From contig JACVTC010000005.1 of NCBI GenBank assembly GCA_016946835.1, positions 640,001 through 685,000 of the forward strand: a stretch of DNA of 45,000 nt, written 5' to 3'. Below are positions 22,312 to 34,600 of the stretch, one piece after another. The stretch comes from Neocallimastix lanati (nom. inval.) (lineage: Eukaryota > Neocallimastigomycota > Neocallimastigomycetes > Neocallimastigales > Neocallimastigaceae). The translations under genes were made by a program, and so were the position numbers. The notes under the pieces were generated by a model that worked only from the letters and a program-made list of their open reading frames with translations, did no database searches and was not told the DNA's origin. Position 1 is the stretch's first letter. Each line of letters begins with the position of its first letter.

Positions 22312-22606
22312 TCATTTTTCAATACCAAAAGTCATTTCATAGTACGAAATCCAAATTGCTCTGGCCTAATAAAATTATTTTTAAGTCCATATTCCGAAAT
22401 TCTTTTGGAGACTATTTTCGAAATGAGTTTTATACCATTGTTAATCAGAGAGATACCTCGATAATTGTCACAATCGGATAGATCATCTCCTTTTTTAGGA
22501 ATAGATATAATACTTGCTTCATTCCATGTGCTAGGAAATTCTCCATTCCAAATTCTTGAGTGTATCTTCTGTAAACAATTTAAACCAGAAGCAGAATTTA
22601 TAAATC
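22312..22606 (-). pseudogene. LINE fragment (element 6): pre-RT/finger joined to motif D
   Basis: Sense reading from 22604: SGLNCLQKIHSRIWNGEFP, STWNEASIISIPKKGDDL, NYRGISLINNGIKLISKIV and RPEQFGFR. A deletion then removes motifs A-C, and EMTFGIEK (motif D) follows in another frame before a stop. It keeps the sequence leading into the RT finger (WNEASIISIPKKGD) that is missing from element 3. Confidence 0.85.
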
Positions 22607-24003
22607 AAGACACATATTATTATAAAAATAACAAATAATAACAAATAAACTTTATTATTTTTTATTTTTTTTTTTTTTTTATTTTTTTTTTATTTTTTTT
22701 ATTTTTTATTTTTTTTTTTTTTTTTTTTTTAATTACTATATAATTATAATATTAATTTTTTAGTAAAAAAAAAAATATGCATAAATATTTTTTTTTTTAA
22801 CTATATTGATTTTTTGTCATTAATTAATAAATTTAACAAACTATCTATATATAAATAATTTATAAATTAGTAATATATTTTTTTTTAATAAAAATAATGA
22901 TTTTAATAAATAAATATAATTTTTAACCATCATCATATCAAATTCAAAAATAAGTCTTTTTTTTTGATTTGATTAATTAAAATGTAAAATAATTTAAAAT
23001 AAAAAAAAAATACTAAAAATCTTTTCTATTTTTATTTTAATAAATTGAAATATTAAAAATAAAAAAATGAATATTTTTAATAAATACAAATTATATATCT
23101 TTGTTTCATATTTAATGTATTTGTCTAAATTACCCATTTATTAATGAAATATTTCTTCATTTTTTCTTTTTTGCTGATGGTTATAAAATTATTTTATATA
23201 TTATATTATAAATAATAAAAAAACAATTATATTATTAAAAAAAAATTATTTTTGTTTAAATACAAGATTATTTTTTATTTTTATATTTGCACGTAATAAA
23301 ATTTTAGAATGAATTATTAATAAAAAAAAAAGTTAATTCATTCAAGTCATACCTTATTACTCTAATATAATATATATTAAATATTATACTTCATAGGTAT
23401 TTAAAATATATAACATTCTTATTTTTATATATCTAATCATTTAATATATTTTATATATTAGCAAAGTTCAAAAATAAAAATAAATTTTGAATTTATTTTG
23501 TAATTATAAAACTTTTTTTCTATAAATCTAAAAAAATATAATTTAAAATATTAATAAGAAAAAAAAACATATAATTAAAATCATTTAATTTATTTTCCCT
23601 TTGTAAAATTAAAAAAAAAAATTCAAGATGTAAAAAAATTCTTTCTTTCTCTATCATATTCATTCATTAATAGTAAACTTCAATATTATTATCAAAAGAA
23701 AAAACTTTTTGCATCTCAAAAATTTTTTATTTCAATGGTATAAATACTATTAAATAATTTCATAAATAATTATAAATTATTTTTATTCATTATTTTTTTA
23801 AAAATGAATAAAATTATGTGCGATTGTTTTTTGGAAAAAAAAAAAAAAGATAAATTTTCGAGAAAAAAAAAACATAAACAATTCTATGTTTATGTATTTA
23901 TTTCTCTTTTTTTACTTCATTTTTTTTCTAATGCGATATATTCAATTAATTAAAATTTATTTATTTATTTTAGTTTGTTTTAGATATTAAATTTTTAATG
24001 AGT
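22607..24003. other. AT-rich spacer downstream of the SH3 gene
   Basis: T runs near 22665-22730 and unstructured AT-rich sequence; no gene seen. The part next to 24003 is the 3' flank of the SH3-protein gene. Confidence 0.55.
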
Positions 24004-25347
24004 TTAATTGCTTTCAACAATCTTCTTCTTTAATTCTTCAACCATGTTTTCATTCATTTCAGCAGCTGGTTCTTCAGACTTGTATTGTGGAACTGATTCT
24101 GGGTTAAAGTTTTCACCTAAAGAAGTAGATGGGAAAGTACCGAATAATTGAGTAGTCTTGTTATAACCATAAGCCCAACCATCTTCATAAATTTCCTTAA
24201 TCTTAATCTTATCACCAACAGTTAACTTTAATTCATCTGGTAATTCTGGTTCATAGTTATAGACAACTTCAAATAATTTTTCTTCTTCTTCCTTTTCTTC
24301 TTCAGTTTCATCCTTCTTAGCAGCAGCCCAAACTGGAATGATTTGTTGTTCGGCAGAGTTCTTATCGTAGAATTCACCCTTTTCAAGAACATCTTCATGG
24401 AATGGTAATAAAACACGCTTCTTACGTTGGCTGTATTTGTAACCGAAACCAGCAACAACACCGAAAGCACCAAGGGCAGCAATGGAAGCACCGATAGCAC
24501 TGTGACCTTCTTTCTTTGGTTTATCTTCAGTACTAACTTCACCAATAACGGCATTGTAACTGTCATCATCAGCATTATATTCACCTTCATTAACTTCATA
24601 GTAGTAGGTAACTTCTTCACCATTACCTTCTAATTCATTTTCAGCAACTTCATAGATAACAGTACCATTGTTTTCTTCGTCATCTTCACCTTCAACTTCA
24701 CCTTCATTTTCAGCTTCAACATCTAATTCAGCATCAACGACATTCTTACCAAAATCAAGATTAATTTCTGGTTGTTCATCAACATTTTCATTTTCTTGTT
24801 GTTCATCAGCTTCTTCATTTTCTGGTTGTTCATCGACATTTTCATCTTCAATAACATCTTCTTGAGCATCATCTTCTTGGTTTTCAATAACTTCTTGTTC
24901 TGGATCGATATCTTCAACATTTTCACCATCTTCAGCGTCAACAGTAATAGTAATTACTTCAACAATTTCTTCATCATTTTCATTTTCTTCTTGTTGTTGT
25001 TCACTATCAACAATGAACTTTTCTTCTGGACCAGCAACTTCAATTGGTGCATCAACAACTGGTTCTTCTTCGTTTTCTTGTTCTTCAACAGCTGGTTCTT
25101 CATCATTTTCTTGTTCTTCAACAACTGGTTCTTCAACAACTTCATCATCATTTTCAACTGGACCTAAAGTATCAACAATACTCTTAATTTCTTGCTTTTC
25201 CTTGTTCTTTAATAATTTTTGCATTAAACTGAGAGCATCAGAAAGAATTTCATCATCCTTAATATCTCTCTTTTCAATAGCTTTAGTTGAAGCTAAAGTA
25301 AATAAAGCAAGTAAAGCAAAAACAAATAATAAACTCTTTGAATTCAT
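24004..25347 (-). CDS. signal peptide-acidic ectodomain-TM-SH3 protein
   Basis: A single-exon frame of 447 codons with ATG at 25345-25347 and TAA at 24004-24006. Residues 1-23 are a signal peptide (hydrophobic LLFVFALLALFTLAS, likely cleavage after TKA). Residues about 65-260 are extremely acidic with repeated VEEPVVEEQEN, VDEQPEN and DEQQEN units and little predicted fold. Residues 283-303 form a TM helix (AIGASIAALGAFGVVAGFGY) followed by the stop-transfer YSQRKKR. Residues 358-416 are an SH3 domain: VVYNY replaces ALYDY, Trp391 is the conserved binding Trp, and FGTFPSTSL holds the conserved Pro. Topology puts SH3 in the cytoplasm, as in fungal Fus1- or Sho1-type proteins; homology to either is not claimed. 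Codon choice is richer in GC than other genes here (many C-ending codons), which suggests high expression. Confidence 0.9.
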   Translation of the reverse strand: MNSKSLLFVFALLALFTLASTKAIEKRDIKDDEILSDALSLMQKLLKNKEKQEIKSIVDTLGPVENDDEVVEEPVVEEQENDEEPAVEEQENEEEPVVDAPIEVAGPEEKFIVDSEQQQEENENDEEIVEVITITVDAEDGENVEDIDPEQEVIENQEDDAQEDVIEDENVDEQPENEEADEQQENENVDEQPEINLDFGKNVVDAELDVEAENEGEVEGEDDEENNGTVIYEVAENELEGNGEEVTYYYEVNEGEYNADDDSYNAVIGEVSTEDKPKKEGHSAIGASIAALGAFGVVAGFGYKYSQRKKRVLLPFHEDVLEKGEFYDKNSAEQQIIPVWAAAKKDETEEEKEEEEKLFEVVYNYEPELPDELKLTVGDKIKIKEIYEDGWAYGYNKTTQLFGTFPSTSLGENFNPESVPQYKSEEPAAEMNENMVEELKKKIVESN

Positions 25348-28009
25348 TTTGAATATAATTGTTTATATTTTATTATATAATATCTTATATTGAATTATAT
25401 GGAAAAAAAACTTTTCTTTTCTGTAATTATTTATAAAATAATAATTTTTAATTTACTATATATACAAATAAATAATATTGATATTTTATAATTAGTGATA
25501 TTTTTAATGTTTTGAATTAGAAAAATATTATAATATTTTTTATACTGAGTGTTTTGTTTATATTATTTTGTTAAATAAATAAATAAATAATTTAATTAAA
25601 TAAATAAATTATAAATTTATAATAATAAATAAACAAAAAAAATTAATAAATAAATTTTTTTTATACGTATATAAAAAAAAAATAATTTACAAAACAATAA
25701 AAATTTAATTCTATTAAAAAATAAACTTGAAGAAAAAAAGAAAAAAGAAAAAGGGAAATTCAATTTATTTATATTTATATTGAAAAAAAAAATTTTTTTC
25801 TTTTAATATTTTGTAATTATTTTTTTATTAATATTAATAACTATTAATAAATTAATTAATTATATTTTATTGTATTATATAATTTGTTAATATAAAATAA
25901 TTAATTAAGTACGGTTAAGATATATAAATATATATATATTTTTTTTTAAAAGTTTAAATTAATTTATATCTATAATATATTTTATTAATAATAATATAAA
26001 TCAATATAAAAATAAAACGATTTACTTTTAAACTTTTTTTTGAAAGATCTTATTTTTTTTTTTTATTTTATTTTATTTTATTTTTTTTTTTAAAAAAAAT
26101 AAATATATAAATTACAATAAATCATATATATTAATCTATTTCTTTTTTATTGAATAATATATGGACTTACAAGTGGCTAAATTAAATTATATATAATTTT
26201 TATAAATTGAAAAGTTTAAACAATTCATATTTTATTTATCAATGACATTAATATTTTTTAAAATATATTATTTATATATAAATTTAAAATTATAAAATTT
26301 ATTTATAATTTATTATATATGTTTTTTTAGTATTATTAATATTTTATAATATATATCTATATTATTTTAATAAAATTCTATTAAAATGAATATATAGTAT
26401 CTAATTTATTAAGATATATTTTCAATTAAATTTAAAAATAATAAATATTATAAAGAATGATAACAAAAAAAAATTTTTTTTTTACTAAATAAAGAAATAA
26501 TTATTTTTATTATAATTTATATATATTATATATATGTATATAAAGAAATTATGTTCTGTATTATTTTTAACAGAAATACAAAAATTTTATTGGTTAAAAT
26601 TAAATTATAAATAATACCAAGAAGAATAGAATATACTTTAAAAATAAATTAATAATAATATTAATAATATTACTATTAATTTAATTTATATGTATATATA
26701 AAACTAGTTAAAATATCACCGTCCAATCAAAAAATTTGTGTTATATGATTACAAAAACAAAAAAAAACATAATAACATAATGAAATACAAAAAAAAAAAA
26801 AATTAACATTTTTTTTTAAAAAAAAATTAAACTTTATTCTATTTAAATATTAAATAAGACTTTTTTATTATATATAAAATAAATATATAATATAATAAAT
26901 TTAATTTATAGATAAAAACAAAATAAAATATAAATATATAAATATATAAATAAATAAATATATATAAATAAATAAATATAAATAAAGAAGTAAAGAATAA
27001 TAATGTAAATTAAATTTATATATATTAATTTATATTTATTTAATATATAATATATGTCAATAAAATACATTACTAGCATATTATTAATTTCTATTTATTA
27101 AGAAATATATATCATACACCATTATGATGATATATCAATTTTTTTTATTATTGAAAATATAATAAAACATATATGTAAATATATTACAATTATATTAAAT
27201 AGAATGTCAATTCTAATTTAATTAAATTATTCAATGTAATGAAAAAGATAATTAACAATATTAAGAATTACATATCCATAATAAAAAAAGTTTATTTGTA
27301 GTATATACTAGACAAATAACATTATACTATTAATATATTATTAATTATTTTTATATATTTATTTTTTTTTATTATTTATTGTTAATTTATTGTTAATTAG
27401 GTAGCATTAATTACGTAATAATAATAACAAAATGATAAAATAGTAAATAAAAATGTTAATTATAAATAATATCATAATATCATAAAAATATTATAATAAC
27501 ATAATAATAAATAATAACATAAACATAATAAATAAATAAATTAATCATTTTCTTTATTTAATACTTAATATTATCCCTATATAGAAATGAGAAAAAAATT
27601 CATCGAATGTAACGTACATTAATCTTTTCCTTTTTGTGAAATTAAAATTTAGAATAAATTTTAATATATTATATCATTTCTTGTACGTACATTGTTTAAT
27701 GTAGTTCTTTTTATTTGTTTTTATTTTTTTGTATTTATTTATTTTTTTAGTTTTTGTATATGTATTTGTATATGTATTTGTATTTGTATTTGTATTTGTT
27801 GTTTATTATGAAAGAGATAAATTGGGAAATAATAATTTAAAAAAAACTAAGCCTGCTCGAGTATAAATAAACAATAGTAAATATTACAATTTATAAAAGA
27901 ATTTTATCTACTGTTATTATTATTTAGTTATTTATTTTTATTTATTTATTTTTTTGGTACTATGAATAATTTATGTAGGATTATTAAAAAATAATTATTT
28001 ATTTATATT
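25348..28009. other. AT-rich gene-free stretch
   Basis: Contains the presumed promoter of the SH3-protein gene at its left edge. Otherwise (AT)n, A and T runs, and a short TATTTGTATATG repeat at 27755-27800. No coding or RNA gene signal seen. Confidence 0.6.
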
Positions 28010-28445
28010 TATTTATTATTTATTTATATTTATTTATTATTTATTTATATTTATTTATTATTTATTTATATTTATTTATTATTTATTTATATTTATTTAT
28101 TATTTATTTATATTTATTTATTATTTATTTATATTTATTTATTATTTATTTATATTTATTTATTATTTATTTATATTTATTTATTATTTATTTATATTTA
28201 TTTATTATTTATTTATATTTATTTATTATTTATTTATATTTATTTATTATTTATTTATATTTATTTATTATTTATTTATATTTATTTATTATTTATTTAT
28301 ATTTATTTATTATTTATTTATATTTATTTATTATTTATTTATATTTATTTATTATTTATTTATATTTATTTATTATTTATTTATATTTATTTATTATTTA
28401 TTTATATTTATTTATTATTTATTTATATTTATTTATTATTTATTT
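28010..28445. repeat. homogeneous 21-bp satellite
   Basis: About 20 head-to-tail copies of a 21-bp unit (TTATTATTTATTTATATTTA plus T) with almost no variation, ending in TTTA units. Confidence 0.9.
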
Positions 28446-28969
28446 ATTTATTTATTTATTTTTATTTATTTTTATTTATTATTAATATTCATTTACTAAT
28501 GAGATAGAATTTAAATTATTTTGTTGAAGATTAATTCATTACTAGTTGATTCTTATTTAATGACTATTAGTAGTATTCAATATATTTGTATAGTTACTAA
28601 TTAAAATTATTTAGAGAGTATGGAATTTGATATTTGTTAATAATCCATAATTTTTACTTTAAAGTCAACAGGATGCTTATTCGAATATTGAAAAAAGCGA
28701 AGGTATTGAATCAATTTCAAATTTTTTTGATTTAAAGTATAAATAAAAAAATTAATAAAATTAAAATAGAAAATAAAATATAATTAAAATAATTAAAATA
28801 ATTAAATAATTAAATAATTAAATAATTAAATAATTAAATAATTAAATAAATTTTAATTAAATGAATTCTATAAAAATATTTTTGTACCATTATTAATTAA
28901 TTATCTATTATTTATTATAATTTTTTTAATATTTAATTTTTAATTCATATCTAATGACTATTCAATTAT
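28446..28969. other. spacer between satellites, with a short AATTAAATA repeat
   Basis: Unique AT-rich sequence apart from AATTAAATA-type units at 28785-28862. No gene seen. Confidence 0.5.
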
Positions 28970-29400
28970 TTATTATTTATTATTCAATTATTTAATTATT
29001 TATTATTTATTATTTATTATTTATTATTTATTATTTATTACTTATTATTTATTATTTATTATTTAATTATTTATTATTTATTATTTATTATTCAATTATT
29101 TATTATTTATTATTATTTTTTATTTTTTATTTATTCAATTATTATTTATTATTTATTATTCAATTATTTAATTATTTATTATTTATTATTTATTATTTAT
29201 TATTTATTATTTATTATTTATTACTTATTATTTATTATTTATTATTTAATTATTTATTATTTATTATTTATTATTTATTATTTATTATTTATTATTTATT
29301 ATTTATTATTTATTATTTATTATTTATTATTTATTATTTATTATTTATTATTAATTATTTATTATTTATTATTTATTATTTATTATTTATCTATCTATTT
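28970..29400. repeat. (TTATTTA)n satellite with TTCAATTA interruptions
   Basis: About 430 bp of the 7-bp unit, punctuated by TTCAATTATTTA variants in clusters. Confidence 0.85.
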
Positions 29401-30844
29401 ATTTATTCAATTATTTATTTAAATGAGTATCTAATGATTATTAAAGTATTTAATTATGAATTAATGATCATTAAATGACTTTTTTTTTTTAATTAATATT
29501 TTAAATTATTTTTATTATTTAATTTTTTTATACATACTTGAAAAAAAATGAAAAAGAAAAAAATTAGTTTTATTACTGTTGGCGATTTTCATTGATGGAT
29601 GGGTTTAAATAGTAGAATTTTCTTTCACAACTATTGAAGAGAACAACTAAAAAAAAAAAAAAAAAAAAAAGATTAAAGAAAGTTTATTCTCAATAGTAGT
29701 TATAATAATAAAAATGAATAAAACATTTAACATTAAATAAAAGATAAGTTAAAAATAAATATAAAAATAAATTATAAATTTTAAATTATAAATATTAGAA
29801 GTCATTAAAATCATTATAAAAAAAATGGTCAAGCGGTATTCTTTTTCTTTTTATCAGATATATATAAATATATTAATTATAATTTATTTATCTATCAGAT
29901 TACTTTTTTTTAATAAAAAATAAAAATATAAAAAATAATAATATAAAATAAATATAGTAATTTTAAATTTTATTTTTTTAATGAATTATAAATAATAAAG
30001 TTTATATACTGTAGACTAAATAAACTTTTTTTTTTTGCAATTATAAAATGATGATGAAATGATGTTCTCTTCTCTCTTCAATACTCTACTTTTAATAAAA
30101 TAAAAATAAAAATAAAAATAAAATAAAATAATTAATTAATAAATAAAAAAAATAATTTATATATTAATGAATTTAGATAAAAGTAAAAAAAAAAAAATAA
30201 AATAAAATAAAATAAAACAAAATAAAAAGAAAGTTTATACTGCATTTTATTAAAGTATAATAAATAAAAAATAAAAAAAAAATTAAAAAAAATAAAATAA
30301 AAATAAAAAAAACGGTCATTATTTTATAATAGGACTGACCGTTTTCTATTTTATTTTTTTTTTTTTTAATTTTTTATACTTTAATTAATTTTTTAAAAAA
30401 AAATTTTTTTTATTTATTCTTATTTTTTTTCTTTTCTTTTTTTTTTAAGAAAACCATAGCAGAGACTCTCTCCTTTGTAGTTATTTCTGTTGTTGTTGAC
30501 TATATTAAAATTAATCTTTTTTTAATTTTTCTTTATTATTAATTATTTTTAAAGTTTTTTATTACAAAAAAAAATAAAATTTTGTAGGCTTTCACTTGTA
30601 ATTTTAATTAATAAGATAAATCAAAAAAAAAAAAAAAATATATATTTATATATATATATTTATATTTATATTTATATTTATTTAAATATATATGAAAATA
30701 TAAAATAAGCAAATTAATGAGATTTTTATAAGTAATAAATATATAATAATAATATTATTATTATAAATTTATTTTATATTATAACTAAATAAAAAAAAAA
30801 CATTAATACTCATGAAGGTAGTTAAACAGATCGCTTGATCTCTA
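29401..30844. other. AT-rich stretch, no gene seen
   Basis: A runs at 29649-29670 and T/A blocks. Contains a hairpin-forming inverted repeat at 30311-30343, listed separately. Two small spots of higher GC (29575-29645 and 30450-30500) have no readable frame. Confidence 0.5.
30311..30343. other. perfect 8-bp inverted repeat in A/T flanks
   Basis: AACGGTCA at 30311-30318 pairs with TGACCGTT at 30336-30343 across 17 bases. The arms continue imperfectly into an A-rich left flank and a T-rich right flank, so a much longer hairpin with a poly-A/poly-T stem is possible. Confidence 0.6.
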
Positions 30845-31130
30845 ATAAATTATTTATTATTTATTATTTATTTTATTATTTATTATTTATTATTTATTAT
30901 TTATTATTCAATTATTTATTATTTATTATTTATTATTTCATTATTTATTATTTATTATTCAATTATTTATTATTTATTATTTATTATTTATTATTTATTA
31001 TTTATTATTTATTATTTATTATTTATTATTTATTATTTATTATTTATTATTCAATTATTTATTATTTATTATTTATTATTTATTATTTATTATTCAATTA
31101 TTTATTATTTATTATTCAATTATTTTATTA
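30845..31130. repeat. (TTATTTA)n satellite
   Basis: About 285 bp of the 7-bp unit with five TTCAATTA/TTTCATTA interruptions. It ends in TATTAATAAATACTCTTTTT, the core of the composite satellite found further right. Confidence 0.85.
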
Positions 31131-32539
31131 ATAAATACTCTTTTTATTCATTAATTATATTAGTTATTTATTATTTGATATATAATTATTTTTTTTTAAT
31201 TATAATATTGATGTATAATTTATTCTTTTAATTTTACCAAAAACAAATAAAATTAATTAAAAAGAATTGATGGAAAAAAGAGAGCGTCGATTATTTATTT
31301 ATTCATTGATATATAATTATTATATTTATTTATTATTTTATTTATTTATACATTCATATATATATTAATATTTTAATTTGTTATATAATTTTTTTTCTCA
31401 TCCTTTTAATTTTTATCATTTTATCAAATAAAAAAGATCAAAGTTTTCCCAAATGACTTAAAATATTTGAATTTTATTTAATTTCATAGATGGAATAAAA
31501 GATAAAATAAATAAATAAATAATAGAAAATAAATAAATAAAAGCTTTTTTTTTTTTGTTTTTGGTTGACCTTTAATTAATAAATTTATTCATCATTATGA
31601 CCAAAATTTTCTTGGATGAAAAAAATAAAAAAAAAAAAAAATTAACTATTAATTAATTAATCAATAATTAAAACAACTATTGATTAATTAATTACAAAAA
31701 AAAAAATATTTCTTTCTTCTATTTTATGTCATACATCATCATTAAGAGTTCCATTTCAAATAGCCATTTCCTATATATATTATATATATCCATATCAATA
31801 AAACCTAAATAAAACAACTACTAAATTTTAATAATAATTAATTTTCTATCTCTATCAAGTATCCTTTTCTTTTCTTTTCTTACTTTTAAATTTCATGATA
31901 ACAGAATTAAAAAAAAATTAATAAATAAATAAATAATAAAGAGGTGATATAGAATGAAACTTTAAATAATAATAAATTAAAATAAATATATTAAAGTTAT
32001 ATAGATTATAAGTATAAAATTATTAAATAGTTAAATAGTAAAAAATTTATATTAATAAAATTATAAAAATAACTTGTAAATGTAATTGTTTAGAAATGTT
32101 AAATACTTTAGTAAAAATTATTGTTTATAAAGATTACTTTAATTTAGATAACAAATATAAATAGGAATATAAAATATTTATTTAACAAAATGTTACTAAT
32201 TGTCCAGTAAAATTAGATAATAATAAAAAGAATGTTTAAAGGTTACTAATTAGCCTGTAAAATTAGATAAGTTTAGTAGAGGTTTACTAATTACCTTAAG
32301 AATTAGTATTATAAGTTTTTATAATAAATAATTAATAACATAAAGGTTATAAAATAAATTTATTTCTATTGAATGAATTTAATTATTTTCTTATAAATAA
32401 TTTTATTTAGTATATTAGATAAAGATGGGAAACAAGATATATACCATACTTTATCAGAGGCATTGCTTTTAATTATTGTTCTTTTTATTCTTGTAAACAA
32501 TTAACAATTATAATTAAATAATTTATTACGTATTATTTA
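31131..32539. other. AT-rich stretch with a threefold local repeat
   Basis: No gene seen. At about 32190-32310 three diverged copies of GGTTACTAATTAGCCTGTAA-AATTAGATAA lie 50-60 bp apart. Confidence 0.5.
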
Positions 32540-32753
32540 TTATTTATTATTTATTATTTATTAGTTAATATTTATTATTTATTATTTATTATTTATTATT
32601 ATTTATTATTTATTATTTATTATTTATTATTTATTATTTATCATTTATTATTTATTATTTATTATTTATTATTTATTATTTATTAGTTAATATTTATTAT
32701 TTATTATTTATTATTTATTATTTATTATTTATTATTTATTATTTATTATTAGA
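32540..32753. repeat. (TTATTTA)n satellite with TTAGTTAATA interruptions
   Basis: About 210 bp of the 7-bp unit with two TTAGTTAATATTTATT variants spaced about 120 bp apart. Confidence 0.85.
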
Positions 32754-34474
32754 ATTAATTTCTCATCTATGCCTTTTTTTTATTTATTTATTTATTTACT
32801 TATCAATGACATATATTAACAATCGAAATGATTTTATTATAACTCTATAAAGTTATCATATATAAACAATTAATTCATTTCGATGAATTTAAAAGAAGAA
32901 TATACTTTTTTTTATTATTTTTTTTATTCTATATATTAAATAAATAATTATTTATTAATTAATTAATTAAATGAATAAATAGATAAATAATAAATCAATA
33001 ATTAATAAAATAAATAAAAGTCAAAATTTTATATCCAGATATAAATTAAAAAAAAAAAAAATAATCAACTGTTCATATATAAATTCAATTATTTTATTTA
33101 ATTACAGTCTATTCTGATAATAAATTAAATTCTTTGATATTATTTTTTATATAATTAATTAAAGTTATTCTTTTTTTATATTAATGTATTTATTTACATT
33201 TATAGTTTTGTATTTATTTACATTTATAGTTTTGTATTTATATAAATATATATTTATGTATTTATGTATTTATGTATTTATATATTTGTATATATTTATG
33301 TTTATAGTAAAAAAATTATATATTCTGTATTTTTTTTTAAAATTGTTAATCCATCTATTTATTATAATATATGATAAAGCATCATAATAAAATATAAACT
33401 AATATATATTATCATTTTAAGTTTAAATTATTACTCTACTTTAGTATTGATGCATAACTATTTATTTTTCTGTATGTCCCTATTTGGTATTTATGCATCA
33501 ACCTTTTTTCATAACGATTTAATTAATATATATATATATATTTGTACTACTTTATATAACTACTTTATTATGTAATATATTTTAACATATTATGAATAAA
33601 ATATTGGTTATAATTGAATAAAAATCACCAAACATCGTACAATTTGTACCTTCATTTTATTTTTTTAAAAAAAAAAATATTTTTAAATAAATATAATATA
33701 ATATAATATAATATAATAATAAATATATAAAGTTTAAATATTTAAATAAAATCATGTTTAAAATTAAATACAAAAAGTTATGCAACCATTAATACATTAT
33801 TTATAATTTATACATTTTATAAATATTATACATATTATACATATTTAATATAAAATTTGTCATTTAAATTAAAAAAAAAAAAAAAATAAAAATCCAAAAT
33901 AATACTAAACTAAATAAGGAATGAATATAATTAAAAAAATAAATAAATAAATTTTGGAAAATTAGAATATTGGAAAAAAAAATTTTTTAAAAAAAAGTTG
34001 GTAAAATGTTTTTTTTAATTAATTTTCAATAGATAATAGTAAAAAGTATCATATATTAAAATATATTGAATAATATATGAATATACAAAATACAAAAACG
34101 GTGAATACTTTAAATTTTTATTTCCTTTTTTAGAAATAAATTTTTATTTAGAAAACTTTAATTAAATTAAAAAAATAAACTTTATAAATTATAATTTTGA
34201 AATAAAAAAAAATTAAAAAATGTAAAAAAAAAAAAAAAATATTAAAATAATATATAAAATAATAATAAAATTAAAAAATATTAAAATAAAATATTTAAAT
34301 ATAAAAATATAAAATTGAAAAAAAAAAATATAAAAAAGTTTTTATTTTATTTAATATTTTATTTTATTTTAATCAAACTTTCAATAAACAGTTTAATGAT
34401 ATTAGCCAATCGATGTGAATTCCTTCAATCGAGAGAAGCATTAAAATTTTTATTTATCTCAAGTTTTAATAAAT
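32754..34474. other. AT-rich stretch, no gene seen
   Basis: Includes a duplicated 28-bp TATTTATTTACATTTATAGT block at 33185-33240 and an 11-bp inverted repeat at 33447-33501. Otherwise low-complexity A/T. Confidence 0.5.
33447..33501. other. perfect 11-bp inverted repeat
   Basis: TTGATGCATAA at 33447-33457 and TTATGCATCAA at 33491-33501, separated by 33 bases. Each arm contains the palindrome ATGCAT. Confidence 0.6.
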
Positions 34475-34600
34475 AATTGAATAATAAATAATAAATAATA
34501 AATAATTGAATAATAAATAATAAATATTAAATATTAAATATTAAATATTAAATATTAAATATTAAATAAATAATAAATAATAATTGAATAATAAATAATA
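34475..34600. repeat. short AT satellite, opposite orientation
   Basis: AATAATAAATAATTG units and seven ATTAAAT units, the reverse-complement orientation of the TTATTTA satellites. Confidence 0.7.

Noticed and set aside
24427-25393. Plus-strand and off-frame ORFs over the SH3-protein gene
   Set aside because: They are shadows of the acidic, repetitive coding sequence; no domain and no start context.
29641-29700. Third copy of the GTGTATTCTCTT 3'-end motif
   Set aside because: AAAGTTTATTCTCAATAG follows rather than precedes an A run and differs at several bases; chance similarity is likely.
30835-31131. 98-codon Tyr/Leu/Ile ORF
   Set aside because: It is the translation of the 7-bp satellite, which stays open because TTATTTA has no stop in that set of frames.
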